Positions 26,863-35,528 of a DNA stretch of 64,000 bases are shown here, one piece after another. Source of the stretch: Geothrix terrae (lineage in GTDB: Bacteria; Acidobacteriota; Holophagae; Holophagales; Holophagaceae); assembly GCF_022808775.1 (NCBI RefSeq), contig NZ_JAKZLA010000003.1, forward strand, positions 434,001 through 498,000, given 5' to 3'. How positions within the stretch are numbered: position 1 is the stretch's first letter; every line of letters begins with the position of its first letter. The notes beneath the pieces were generated by a model. That model searched no databases, was not told the origin of the DNA, and saw nothing but the letters and a program-made list of their open reading frames with translations. Position numbers and translations under genes: made by a program.

Positions 26863-29800
26863 ATGCTGAACCCCTTCCTCCAGTACCGCCCCCAGGATCG
26901 GGGCTTCCTGCTCTGCATGCCCGAGGCGGTGGAACCCGCCGAGTGGGCACGCGCCCTCCGGACCCTCCCGGGCGAGCTGCAGGGCCGCGAGCGCCTCACC
27001 CCCGCCAAGGCCCAGATCTTCCTGCCGGACGCCGCCCTGGTGGAGATGCACGCGGTGCCCCTCCGCTGGCAGCGGGCCTACCCCTGGCTCTCCTCCCTAG
27101 CCCTCCGCCCGGCCCACGCCGGGCCCACCCTCCGCTACTGGGCCACGGCCCTGCGCCTGCTCCAGTCGCTCGTGGTCCGCGGCGCCCTGCTGCCCCAGCT
27201 GGACACCCGCGGAAACCCCTGGAAGGCCCGCTGGGGCGTGAGCCTCACCAGCCCCTCGGACCGCACCGCCCTCCGCCAGCTGGCGGAGGCCATGCCTCCG
27301 GCGGCCCTGGCCTTCCCCGAGAACGACACCTGGGCCTTCACCAAGACCGTGGCCCTGGGGGAGCTGGACGCCTTCGACATCGAGGACGACCTGGCCATGC
27401 CGCCCTCCGTGGACGCCGTGCTGTCGGCCTTCCTGGAGGACGGGGCGGACTTCATCATGCGCTTCGTGGCCGGCGGCCTGCGGGCCGGCGATGATCCCCG
27501 CCTGGGCCTCATCCACCGGCTGCGGGGGCACAAGCGGGACCGCCTGCCCTGGGACGAGCGCCTCATGGTGGCCCTGTCCCACCAGCTCCCGGAGTTTCCC
27601 ACCATCGGCATCACCGAGCGCACCCTGGGCGAGCAGCTGGCGCAATGGAGCGAGGGCGCCCGGCCCCAGTGGGTGCGGCCCCGCCTGGCCCTGGAGGCCC
27701 CGCCCGTGCCCACCCACAGCCAGGCCGTGCAGGAGGCCGACCGGCTCGTGGAGGAGGGGTGGATCCTGAAGGTGGGCCTGGAGACCGAAGCGGGCGTGGA
27801 CATCGGCGTCGCCAAGCTCTGGGAGCCCAGCACCGAGCCCGAGGTGCTCCAGGCGCGCCAGATCCTCCTGCGGGGCCTGGCCCGCGCCGTGCCTTTCTTC
27901 CCCGCACTCGAGCGGGCCCTGGCGGGACAGCGCCCCGAGGACCTGCTGCTGCGCCCCACCGAGGCCTGGAGCTTCCTGACCCGGGGCGCGGCCCAGCTGA
28001 AGGAGGCCGGCTTCCTCGTCCACATCCCCGAGGCCCTGGCGGATTTCGGCGGTGCCAAGCGGCTGCGCGCCAAGGTGCGCCTGGGCGCCCGCAGCGTCAT
28101 CGAATCGGCCCCCGCCACCCAGGTGGGCCTGGAGGGCAGCGTCAGCGCCGACTGGTCGCTCATGTTGGGCGACGACGCCCTGAGCGTGGAGGACTTCGCC
28201 CAGATGGCGAGCCTCAAGCACCCGCTGGTGGCCTGGAAGGGCAAGTGGGTGGCCCTGGATCCCGAGACCCTCAAGCAGATCTCCACGGTCCTCCAGGCCA
28301 GCCGGGGCGCCGGCTTCGAGAGCATGACCAAGGGCGAGGCCCTGGCCGCCGCCCTCACGGGCACCGCCCGCATCCCCGGCGTGAGCGAGGCCATCGAAGT
28401 GGAGGTGGCCGGCGACTTCGGCGCCGCCCTGGAGGACCTCAAGATCCTGCCCGACAAGCCCATCACCCAGCCCGTCACCTTCCATGGCCAGCTGCGCCCC
28501 TACCAGCTGCGCGGCCTGGCTTGGCTGGAGGGCCTGTCGCGCCTGGGCCTGGGCGGCATCCTGGCCGACGACATGGGCCTGGGCAAGACCATCCAGGTGC
28601 TGGCCCTGCTGCTGCACCGCCAGGAGCAGAGCCCCGAGCACGGACCCGCCACCCTGCTGGTCTGCCCCACCTCGCTGCTGGGCAACTGGGAGCGCGAGCT
28701 GGCCAAGTTCGCGCCCAGCCTGCCGGTCTTCGTGCACCACGGCAACAACCGCGATCCCCTGCCCGGCACCTTCAAGCCGCACACCCTCGTGCTCACCACG
28801 TACGGCGTGGTGCGCCGCGAGGAGGACACGTTCTCCGCCCGCGCCTGGGGCATGGTGGTGGTGGACGAGGCCCAGGCCATCAAGAACGCGGGCTCGGCCC
28901 AGGCCAAGGCGGTCCGGCGCCTCCGGGGGAGCTTCCGGCTGGCCCTCACGGGCACCCCCATCGAGAACCGGCTCACGGAGCTCTGGTCCATCCTCAGCGC
29001 CGCCCTTCCCGGCTACCTGGGCAGCGAGTCGCACTTCAAGGAGGGCTTCGCCACGCCCATCGAGAAGTACCGGGATCCCGATGCCGCCCAGGAACTCCGC
29101 CAACGCATCGGCCCCTTCATCCTGCGCCGCCTCAAGAGCGACCGGGCCATCATCCAGGACCTGCCGGACAAGCAGGAGATGAAGGTCTTCACGACGCTGA
29201 CCCGGGAGCAGGCGGAGCTCTACCAGTACCGCGTCGAGAAGATGGACGAGGAGCTGACCGCCGCCAGCGGCATCGAGCGCCGGGGACGCATCCTGGCCCT
29301 CCTCACCCACCTCAAGCAGATCTGCAACCACCCCAGCCAGTTCCTGAAGGCCCAGGGCCCCTACCGCGGCCGCAGCGGCAAGCTGGACCGCCTCACGGAG
29401 ATGCTCGAGGAGGTCGTCGAGGCTGGCGAGCGCGCCCTGGTCTTCACCCAGTTCAAGGAGATGGGCGACCGCCTGCAAGTGCACCTCCAGGATGCCCTCG
29501 GCTTCGAGCCGCCCTTCCTCCACGGCGGCACCACCCGCGAAGGCCGCGACGAGCTGGTGCGCAGCTTCCAGGAGGATCCCGACTCCTCGCCGGTGCTGCT
29601 GCTGAGCCTCAAGGCCGGCGGCGTGGGCCTCAACCTCACGGCCGCCACCCATGTCTTCCACTTCGACCGCTGGTGGAACCCGGCCGTGGAGGACCAGGCC
29701 ACGGACCGCACCTACCGCATCGGCCAGACCAAGAACGTGCAGGTCCACAAGCTGGTCACCATCGGCACCCTGGAGGAGAAGATCGACGCCCTGCTGGAGT

Positions 29801-29988
29801 CCAAGCGCGACCTCGCGGACCGCGTGGTGGGCACAGGCGAAGGCTGGCTCACGGAGCTGGACGACGAGGCCCTGCGCCGCCTGGTGGCGCTGGATCCGGA
29901 CGCCGAGCTGATGGATGCCGATGAAGGCGGTGGGGAGGACCAGGCCCCCAGGCCGGTCCGCCGCAAGGCGAAGGAGGTGGCGCCATGA
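26863..29988 (+). CDS. SNF2 family DEAD/DEAH-like helicase
   Basis: A 1041-residue Swi2/Snf2 ATPase. The first half (to about residue 540) resembles the SNF2-associated domain common in bacterial HepA-like proteins. The motor starts at about 540: motif I DDMGLGKT with Lys575, motif II DEAQ at 668-671, motif III TGTPIENR. The second lobe has VFTQFKEMGDRL, LKAGGVGLNLTAA and DRTYRIGQ (motifs IV-VI). These proteins translocate on duplex DNA and remodel protein-DNA complexes. Its stop overlaps the start of a SWIM zinc-finger gene (ATGA), a pairing often seen with this helicase class. Confidence 0.94.
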   Translation: MLNPFLQYRPQDRGFLLCMPEAVEPAEWARALRTLPGELQGRERLTPAKAQIFLPDAALVEMHAVPLRWQRAYPWLSSLALRPAHAGPTLRYWATALRLLQSLVVRGALLPQLDTRGNPWKARWGVSLTSPSDRTALRQLAEAMPPAALAFPENDTWAFTKTVALGELDAFDIEDDLAMPPSVDAVLSAFLEDGADFIMRFVAGGLRAGDDPRLGLIHRLRGHKRDRLPWDERLMVALSHQLPEFPTIGITERTLGEQLAQWSEGARPQWVRPRLALEAPPVPTHSQAVQEADRLVEEGWILKVGLETEAGVDIGVAKLWEPSTEPEVLQARQILLRGLARAVPFFPALERALAGQRPEDLLLRPTEAWSFLTRGAAQLKEAGFLVHIPEALADFGGAKRLRAKVRLGARSVIESAPATQVGLEGSVSADWSLMLGDDALSVEDFAQMASLKHPLVAWKGKWVALDPETLKQISTVLQASRGAGFESMTKGEALAAALTGTARIPGVSEAIEVEVAGDFGAALEDLKILPDKPITQPVTFHGQLRPYQLRGLAWLEGLSRLGLGGILADDMGLGKTIQVLALLLHRQEQSPEHGPATLLVCPTSLLGNWERELAKFAPSLPVFVHHGNNRDPLPGTFKPHTLVLTTYGVVRREEDTFSARAWGMVVVDEAQAIKNAGSAQAKAVRRLRGSFRLALTGTPIENRLTELWSILSAALPGYLGSESHFKEGFATPIEKYRDPDAAQELRQRIGPFILRRLKSDRAIIQDLPDKQEMKVFTTLTREQAELYQYRVEKMDEELTAASGIERRGRILALLTHLKQICNHPSQFLKAQGPYRGRSGKLDRLTEMLEEVVEAGERALVFTQFKEMGDRLQVHLQDALGFEPPFLHGGTTREGRDELVRSFQEDPDSSPVLLLSLKAGGVGLNLTAATHVFHFDRWWNPAVEDQATDRTYRIGQTKNVQVHKLVTIGTLEEKIDALLESKRDLADRVVGTGEGWLTELDDEALRRLVALDPDAELMDADEGGGEDQAPRPVRRKAKEVAP

Positions 29989-30959
29989 TAAGCCACGCCG
30001 ACCGCTTCGGCACCACCTGGTGGGGCCGCCTCTGGATCCAGGGCCTCGAGAAGCTCGGGGACGACTACGAGAACCGCCTGCCCCGCGGGAAGAAGTACGC
30101 GGAGGACGGCCACGTCTCGCACTTCGGCGTCCAGCCCGGCGAGATCCAGGCCCGCGTCCACGGCCGCAAGACCTACAACGTGACCCTGGGCCTGCCCGCC
30201 CTCACCGCCGCCCAGTGGGAGAAGGCCCTGGCCCGCATCGCGCAGGAGAGCCGCTTCGTGGCCTCGCTGCTGGCGGGCGAGATGCCCCAGGGCCTGGACG
30301 AGACCTTCCGGGAGGCGGGCGCCAGCCTCTACCCCCGCGTGCCCAAGGAGCTGCAGACCCACTGCGACTGCCCCGACTGGGCCAACCCCTGCAAGCACGT
30401 GGCCGCCGTCTGCTACGTGATGGCTGAGGCCCTGGACCGCGATCCCTGGCTGCTCTTCGATCTGCGCGGCAAGAGCCGCGACGAGGTGATGCAGGCCCTC
30501 CAGACCGCCCTGGGGGCCGCCGCCGTGGCCGCTCCCAAGAAGCGGGGCCGTCCTCCCAAGAAGCAGACGACGGTGGCGGATCTCCTCAAGCGGGAGCAGG
30601 CCCAGCCCGAGCCTTGGCGGCACCTTCCCGAGGAGGCCTACGACGCCCTGCCCATGCCCCTCCCCGAGATCGCCATCCCCCGTATGATCCCGCCCGATCC
30701 GTCCGTGTTCACCCAGCTGGGCCCCCTGCCCCACGCCCGCATCGAGACCAGCCTCTGCCTGGCGGCCCTCATGCATCGCACCGCCCAGTGGGTGCTGCAG
30801 CAGATCGAAGAAGGCCCGCGCCGCCTCGACGACGGCGAAGGCGACGGCGAGCCTGAGCAGCCCGCCTCGCCCTTCGACACGCCCCTGCCGCCCCCGGCCA
30901 AGGCGGGCCGGAACTGGCGCCACAAGAAGCGGCGCTGGGGCAAAAAACAAGGACAATAG
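29985..30959 (+). CDS. SWIM zinc finger family protein
   Basis: A 324-residue protein with a SWIM zinc finger of CxCx6CxH form: Cys127, Cys129, Cys136 and His138 in CDCPDWANPCKH. The first 20 residues (FGTTWWGRLWIQGLE) match the N-terminus of helicase-associated SWIM proteins. At about residues 184-195 a basic KKRGRPPKK stretch resembles an AT-hook and may bind DNA; the C-terminal end is Arg/Lys-rich. It is co-translated with the upstream SNF2 ATPase and probably acts as its nucleic-acid or protein adaptor. The process served is unknown. Confidence 0.92.
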   Translation: MISHADRFGTTWWGRLWIQGLEKLGDDYENRLPRGKKYAEDGHVSHFGVQPGEIQARVHGRKTYNVTLGLPALTAAQWEKALARIAQESRFVASLLAGEMPQGLDETFREAGASLYPRVPKELQTHCDCPDWANPCKHVAAVCYVMAEALDRDPWLLFDLRGKSRDEVMQALQTALGAAAVAAPKKRGRPPKKQTTVADLLKREQAQPEPWRHLPEEAYDALPMPLPEIAIPRMIPPDPSVFTQLGPLPHARIETSLCLAALMHRTAQWVLQQIEEGPRRLDDGEGDGEPEQPASPFDTPLPPPAKAGRNWRHKKRRWGKKQGQ

Positions 30960-30977
30960 TCTGTTCCAGGAGTTCCC

Positions 30978-31352
30978 ATGCGCGCCATCTCCACGCCGAC
31001 CGCCCCCGCCGCCATCGGCCCCTACAGCCAGGCCCAGATCTCCGGCGGCCACCTGTTCACCTCCGGCCAGATCCCCCTCGTCCCGGAAACCATGGAGATG
31101 GTCACCGGCCCCATCGAGGCCCAGGCCGAACAGGTGCTGAAGAACCTCAGCGCCGTGCTCGCCGCCGCCAGCACCGGCTGGGACCGGGTGGTGAAGACCA
31201 CGGTCTTCCTCACGGACATGGGCGACTTCGCGGCCTTCAACGCCGCCTACGAGAAGGCCCTGGGCGCCGCCAAGCCCGCCCGCAGCACCGTGGCTGTGGC
31301 CGCGTTGCCCCGCGGCGCGAAGGTCGAGATCGAACTCATCGCCGAAGTGTAG
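30978..31352 (+). CDS. ridA: RidA family enamine/imine deaminase
   Basis: RidA hydrolyses reactive 2-aminoacrylate-type enamines released by PLP enzymes. The 124-residue protein has the full family pattern: APAAIGPYSQAQ, FTSGQIPL, NLSAVLAAAS, VVKTTVFLTDMGDF and RSTVAVAALPRGAKVEIE, where Arg102 matches the substrate-binding arginine. The start is supported by CCAGGAG five bases before ATG. The last ten codons and stop (31323-31352) are the first copy of a motif repeated three more times downstream at exact 158-bp steps. Confidence 0.95.
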   Translation: MRAISTPTAPAAIGPYSQAQISGGHLFTSGQIPLVPETMEMVTGPIEAQAEQVLKNLSAVLAAASTGWDRVVKTTVFLTDMGDFAAFNAAYEKALGAAKPARSTVAVAALPRGAKVEIELIAEV

Positions 31353-31826
31353 GCACGGTCTCTCCCTTGGCCGCTGGGCGCTCGGCTGCGCCTCGGCGCA
31401 CGCGGCCCTGGCAGCCCACGAACGCACAGGGCACCGCCCTGTGCTCCCACTCGCCTTCGGCTCGCGGAGTGGGGCCCCCGGTCGAGATCGAACTCATCGC
31501 CGAAGTGTAGGCACGGTCTCTCCCTTGGCCGCTGGGCGCTCGGCTGCGCCTCGGCGCACGCGGCCCTGGCAGCCCACGAACGCACAGGGCACCGCCCTCT
31601 GCCCCCACTCGCCTTCGGCTCGCGGAGTGGGGCCCCCGGTCGAGATCGAACTCATCGCCGAAGTGTAGGCACGGTCTCCCCCTTGGCCGCTGGGCGCTCG
31701 GCTGCGCCTCGGCGCACGCGGCCCTGGCAGCCCACGAACGCACAGGGCACCGCCCTCTGCTCCCACTCGCCTTCGGTTCGCGGAGTGGGACCCCCGGTCG
31801 AGGTCGAGCTGATCGCCGAAGTCTAG
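31323..31826 (+). repeat. 158-bp tandem array repeating the 3' end of ridA
   Basis: Starting points 31323, 31481, 31639 and 31797 are exactly 158 bp apart. Each unit is about 30 bp of ridA C-terminal codons (VEIELIAEV plus TAG) followed by about 128 bp of non-coding sequence; the fourth copy has only the 30-bp part and is the most diverged (GTCGAGGTCGAGCTGATC). The non-coding part holds hairpins, for example CCACTCGCC-TTC-GGC...GAGTGG. I see no gene in the 484 bp between ridA and the convergent LytTR gene, so the array fills it. Confidence 0.92.
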
Positions 31827-31836
31827 GGGCGTCTCA

Positions 31837-32547
31837 TCAGCCGAGCCCCAGCCTCACCTTGAGAACCGGGGCGGCGCCGCGGCTCACTTCCACCTCGATG
31901 CCCCCCGTCAACCGTACGAGGAGACGCCCGGAGTCGCCGACGCGGACGCCCACCACGGCCTCGGGCCGGATCAGCAGGTGGCGATGGCCGCGCACCACGC
32001 GGGTGCCCAGGGCCGCCTCCGCCTCGGCCAGGGTCTTCCAGGTGGTGCGCAGACGGTCCCCGGCAAAGGCCCACACGGCCTCGTCCTCGAACGTGAAGTG
32101 GGTGGTGCGGGCCAGGTCCACGAGCACCACGCCCCCGCTGGCCCGGACGGGCACGCGGAAGGGGCCCGGCGTCCGCGCGCCCTCCCGCTCGATCCGCGTC
32201 CGCAGCCGCTGGAGGGTCGCCGTCAGGCGCTCGGCGGTGACGGGCTTCAGCAGGTAGTCCGCGGCGGCCTGCTCGAAGGCCTTCACGGCGTGCTCCGCAT
32301 AGGCGGTCACGAACACCACGGGGATCTCCCGGGGCAGGTCCGCGGACACGTCCAGGCCCGTGAGACCGGGCATCTGGATGTCCAGGAAGAGGGCGTCCAC
32401 CGGCTCGCCCCGCCCCAGCCAGGCCAGTGCGGAGGGGCCGTCCTCCAGCGCGGCGACCACCTCGCAGCCCGCCTCCCGTAGCAGCCGGGTGAGGCGCCGC
32501 AGGTTGAAGGGCTCGTCCTCGGCCACGAGCACGCGCAGGGGCCTCAC
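31837..32547 (-). CDS. LytTR-family response regulator
   Basis: A 236-residue regulator with an N-terminal receiver (about 1-120): acidic pocket EDE at 10-12, phospho-acceptor Asp56 in LDIQMPG, and the switch Lys in LLKPV. The C-terminal LytTR DNA-binding domain (about 130-236) includes FTFEDEAVWAFAGDRLRTTWKTLAEAEAAL and FRVHRSHL-like VVRGHRHLLIRPEAV. The GTG start overlaps the TGA of the partner kinase (GTGA). It is the output of the CpxP-like/LytS operon; LytTR proteins usually bind paired direct repeats upstream of their targets. Confidence 0.93.
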   Translation of the reverse strand: MRPLRVLVAEDEPFNLRRLTRLLREAGCEVVAALEDGPSALAWLGRGEPVDALFLDIQMPGLTGLDVSADLPREIPVVFVTAYAEHAVKAFEQAAADYLLKPVTAERLTATLQRLRTRIEREGARTPGPFRVPVRASGGVVLVDLARTTHFTFEDEAVWAFAGDRLRTTWKTLAEAEAALGTRVVRGHRHLLIRPEAVVGVRVGDSGRLLVRLTGGIEVEVSRGAAPVLKVRLGLG

Positions 32548-33713
32548 GGCGCCACCTCCAGATCCAGCTCCGCCACCGTCCAGTCCCCCTCCCGCCGGAG
32601 CCGCAGGGCGTCGGCCCCGGCCCCCAGCAGGTCCAGGCGCTCCCGCAGGTTCGCGAGGCCGAGGCCCTTGCCGTTCCCCTCCGGGGCCGGTCCGGTGTTG
32701 GCCACGCGGATGTGGAGGCGGGTTCCCTCGCCGCGCACCACGACCTCCAGCTCGCCGCCCCCGACGGTCTTGGACACGCCGTGCTTGAGGGCGTTCTCCA
32801 CCAGGGGCTGGACCATCAGCGGCGGCACCTCCAGGTGATCCAGAGCCGAAGGCCAGTCCCAGCGTTCACGCAGGCGGCGGCCCAGGCGGATCCGCTCCAG
32901 GGCCAGGTGCCGCTCCACCAGACGGCGCTCGTCGCCCAGGGGCACGCGCAGGCGGGAGCCCTGGTCCAGCAGGGCGCGCAGCAGGTCCGACAGGTTGACC
33001 AGGGCGGCCTCGGCGGCCTCCGGATCCTCGCGCACCAGCTCGGTGAGGCCGCTGATGGCGTTGAAGAGCACGTGGGGGTTCATCTGGCCCTGGAGGGCCC
33101 GGGCCTGCGCCTCCTTCGCAGCGCGGCGGGCCGCCGCCTCCTGGAGCTCGGCCCGCTCGCGGTCCGCCAGCACCCAGCCCAGGAGCAGGCCGAAGCAGAG
33201 ATGGGCGACGCCGAGGGCCCAGAAGCGTGGCGGAACGGGCAGCCAGCGCGGCTCCGCCCCACGCCCCATCATGGGGCCGTTCATGCCCCCATGCCGGGGC
33301 CCGCCCCGCTCCATCATGCCCGTGCCGGGGCCCATGCCGGGATTTGGGCCAGGACCTAGGCCAGGGCCCGGTCCGGGGCCTCGTCCCATGGACCTGGGCC
33401 CCGCGCCGATGGCGCCCAGGGCCAGCAGGACCGCCAGCGTGAGCGCGGCCATCCAGGGCAGGGCCTGGACCCCTCCCCGGAACGTCCCCGCCATGGGCGC
33501 CTCGTCCCCGCTCCACTGCCAGGGCACCGGCGCCAGCACCAGGAACAGGACCACCCACAGGGAGGGCGCGAGCGCTTCCGCCAGATCCGGACCACCCCAG
33601 CCCATGGCCGCCCGCGTGCCGTTCCAGACGAGGCCGAACAGCAGCGCGGCGCCCCAGGTCCGGGGGCGCCGCGTCCGCTGCCAGGTGGCCTGGAAGACCG
33701 CAGAAGCGCGCAT
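32544..33713 (-). CDS. LytS-type sensor histidine kinase with Met/Gly/Pro-rich loop
   Basis: A 389-residue membrane kinase of the His_kinase (PF06580) type. Four hydrophobic segments lie at about 21-37, 51-66, 84-103 and 164-183. Between the third and fourth is a loop (about 105-160) made almost only of Gly, Pro, Met, Arg and His. The catalytic part has His214 in QMNPHVLFNAI, then LVENALKHG and KGLGLANLRERL. The loop resembles the C-terminal tail of the CpxP-like protein encoded 24 bp upstream, so both may sense the same thing, perhaps a metal. The partner regulator overlaps its stop. Confidence 0.92.
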   Translation of the reverse strand: MRASAVFQATWQRTRRPRTWGAALLFGLVWNGTRAAMGWGGPDLAEALAPSLWVVLFLVLAPVPWQWSGDEAPMAGTFRGGVQALPWMAALTLAVLLALGAIGAGPRSMGRGPGPGPGLGPGPNPGMGPGTGMMERGGPRHGGMNGPMMGRGAEPRWLPVPPRFWALGVAHLCFGLLLGWVLADRERAELQEAAARRAAKEAQARALQGQMNPHVLFNAISGLTELVREDPEAAEAALVNLSDLLRALLDQGSRLRVPLGDERRLVERHLALERIRLGRRLRERWDWPSALDHLEVPPLMVQPLVENALKHGVSKTVGGGELEVVVRGEGTRLHIRVANTGPAPEGNGKGLGLANLRERLDLLGAGADALRLRREGDWTVAELDLEVAP

Positions 33714-33737
33714 GGAGCTTCAGGATAATCGGTGGCG

Positions 33738-34265
33738 CTACTGGGCCATCGGGCAATCGGGGTTCATGCCGGGGCCGAAGCCGGGGCCCATGCCAGGACC
33801 AGCGCCGGGACCGCGGCCGTGGCGGGGCCCCATGCCCGCGCCGTGTCCCATGCCGGGACCCAGGGGCATCTTCTCGAACTGGGACTTCTGCTCGGGCGTC
33901 AGGAGCGGGACGATCTCCTGCCGGACGGCGCGATGCTCCAGCATCACGGCGAACTGGGCGGCGGAGGCCTTCTCATGCAGGGCCTGGAGGGTCTTGGCAT
34001 CGGTGGACGCGCTGGCCATGGCCTCCCGCAGGGCCCGGTGGGCCGTCTGGGCGGCTTCCACCTTGGCCTGGATGGCCACCTGGTGGCGCTCATGGATGGC
34101 CTTCACCTGGGTCTGCTGGGCCTCGGTGAGGTGGAGGCCCCTGAGGCCCCGGCCAGACGCGAAGCCGGGTCCGAAGCCAGGGCCCCGGTCCTGGGCGGCG
34201 AGGGAGACGCCGAGGACCAGCACGGCGGCGGCGAGCGCGGTGAATCGGAAGGGATGGGAGATCAT
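33738..34265 (-). CDS. Spy/CpxP-like periplasmic protein with Met/His/Gly-rich tail
   Basis: A 175-residue secreted helical protein. The signal peptide is about residues 1-24. Two LTxxQ motifs, LTEAQQ at 46-51 and LTPEQK at 122-127, bracket a helical region as in Spy and CpxP, which are periplasmic chaperones or repressors of envelope kinases. The tail from about residue 134 (GPGMGHGAGMGPRHGRGPG and onward to PDCPMAQ) is Met/His rich with a single Cys and could bind copper or another soft metal. I used ATG 34265 because the signal peptide begins there. It is the first gene of the operon with the LytS-type kinase and LytTR regulator. Confidence 0.85.
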   Translation of the reverse strand: MISHPFRFTALAAAVLVLGVSLAAQDRGPGFGPGFASGRGLRGLHLTEAQQTQVKAIHERHQVAIQAKVEAAQTAHRALREAMASASTDAKTLQALHEKASAAQFAVMLEHRAVRQEIVPLLTPEQKSQFEKMPLGPGMGHGAGMGPRHGRGPGAGPGMGPGFGPGMNPDCPMAQ

Positions 34266-34400
34266 GGGAAGCTCCTGGAGGGTCGGGGACGGATCATCCG
34301 TCCACACCAGGAGATGCCCCCCGCAGGGGAAAGGTGGAGCCCGGGTTGCGAACGGCAGAAGAAGGGGGCCGAATCGCAGCCGTGGGGGGTCGAACGGCGC

Positions 34401-35381
34401 TCAGTTGCTCCGCAGCCGCTTCCGGTAGAGCTGGGCGATCTCCGCGGGCAGCGGGTAGAGAGAGGCCTGCGTCACCGCCGTCTGGCCCTGGCGGGACAGG
34501 ATGAACTGCAGGAACTCCGAGAGGGCCGGCGCGAGGGCCTTGCCCGGAGCCCGGTTCAGGTAGAAGTAGTAGGTCCGGGACAGGGGGTACTTGCCCGACA
34601 CCACGTTCTCCTGGGTGGGCGGCACCGGGTCCTTGGCCTGCAGGGGCGTCACCGCCAGCGTCTTGTTCCGCGATAGCCAGTTGGAGAGCGTGGCGATCCC
34701 GAGGCCGTTGCCGTCGGTCATCACGGCCTCCGCGATGCTCGGCCAGTCCACCTCGTCATGCACGGTGGTCTTGTACTTGCCCTTCAGGAGCACCAGATCG
34801 CGGATGGCGGAACGCGAGGCCGTGCCTTCCGCCCGCATGTAGGGGTGGATGGGGCGCTTGGCGTAGTCGCCCCGGACGCCCAGGTCGCCCCAGGTGTCCA
34901 CGGCCGAGTCCTTGTGGTAGCCGGCGTTGCGGGTGGTGGAGAAGGCCGCGTCGAGCTGGTCCATCCCGATGTCCTTGATGGGATTGCCGGCGTTCACGAA
35001 GACGATGAAGGCGTCGTAGCAGACCACCAGCTTGGTGGGCGCGTAGCCGAACTTCTTCTCGAAGGCCTGGTGCTCCTCGAGGGTCAGCTCCCGGGCCATG
35101 TGGATCATGGGGACCGTGCCGTCCATCAGCGCCTTCACGGCGGCGGTGGACAGGCCGTTGACGACCCGGAACTGCGCCTGGGGCTGCACCGCCCGGAACC
35201 CGGTCTTCCACTCCTCCCAGACATCCGTCAGGGAGTCGGCCCCGATGCTTTCGATGGTCGCATTCACGTTCTGGGTCGCGACATAGGAGGGCAGGCCGGG
35301 ATCCAGCTTGGAGGCATGCTGGACCACGCCCTGGCCGAGAAGCAGGGTGCTGGTGGCGATGGCGAACAAGAATGGACGCAC
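34401..35381 (-). CDS. PstS-like substrate-binding protein (orphan)
   Basis: A 326-residue exported periplasmic binding protein of the phosphate-binding PstS/SphX type (PBP_like_2). It has a signal peptide at about 1-17, then ATIESIGADSLTDVWEEW, a NAGNPIKDIGMDQLDAAFS hinge segment and MRAEGTASRSAIRDLVLL, which matches the anion-binding turn region. The GTG start has a good AGGAG six bases upstream. No pstC, pstA, pstB or phoU gene is adjacent, so it may serve a remote transporter or act as an oxyanion scavenger. Two overlapping palindromes lie just upstream. Confidence 0.85.
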   Translation of the reverse strand: MRPFLFAIATSTLLLGQGVVQHASKLDPGLPSYVATQNVNATIESIGADSLTDVWEEWKTGFRAVQPQAQFRVVNGLSTAAVKALMDGTVPMIHMARELTLEEHQAFEKKFGYAPTKLVVCYDAFIVFVNAGNPIKDIGMDQLDAAFSTTRNAGYHKDSAVDTWGDLGVRGDYAKRPIHPYMRAEGTASRSAIRDLVLLKGKYKTTVHDEVDWPSIAEAVMTDGNGLGIATLSNWLSRNKTLAVTPLQAKDPVPPTQENVVSGKYPLSRTYYFYLNRAPGKALAPALSEFLQFILSRQGQTAVTQASLYPLPAEIAQLYRKRLRSN

Positions 35382-35426
35382 GGAAACTCCTGCCTAGGCA
35401 AACGCGAAAATCATGACGCAAGTCGA

Positions 35427-35448
35427 CTTGTAGGATCTTTACAAGATC
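35427..35448. promoter_or_regulatory. Overlapping palindromes upstream of the PstS-like gene
   Basis: CTTGTAGGATCTTTACAAG (35427-35445; 6-bp arms) overlaps GATCTTTACAAGATC (35434-35448; 6-bp arms). They lie about 45-65 bp upstream of the PstS-like start in an unusually AT-rich stretch, a good position for an operator. The bases do not match the classical Pho box, so the regulator is unknown. Confidence 0.4.
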
Positions 35449-35528
35449 CCGGAAAGTTCCAGCTTACTGTATTTCGCGATTATTTTTTTGGCTTTTTACC
35501 AGGCCGGGTCGGAACCGCAGACCAGAGA

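Noticed and set aside
31323-31826. Further small ORFs within the ridA-end array
   Set aside because: They are made of the repeat itself, differ only in unit number, and have no ribosome sites.
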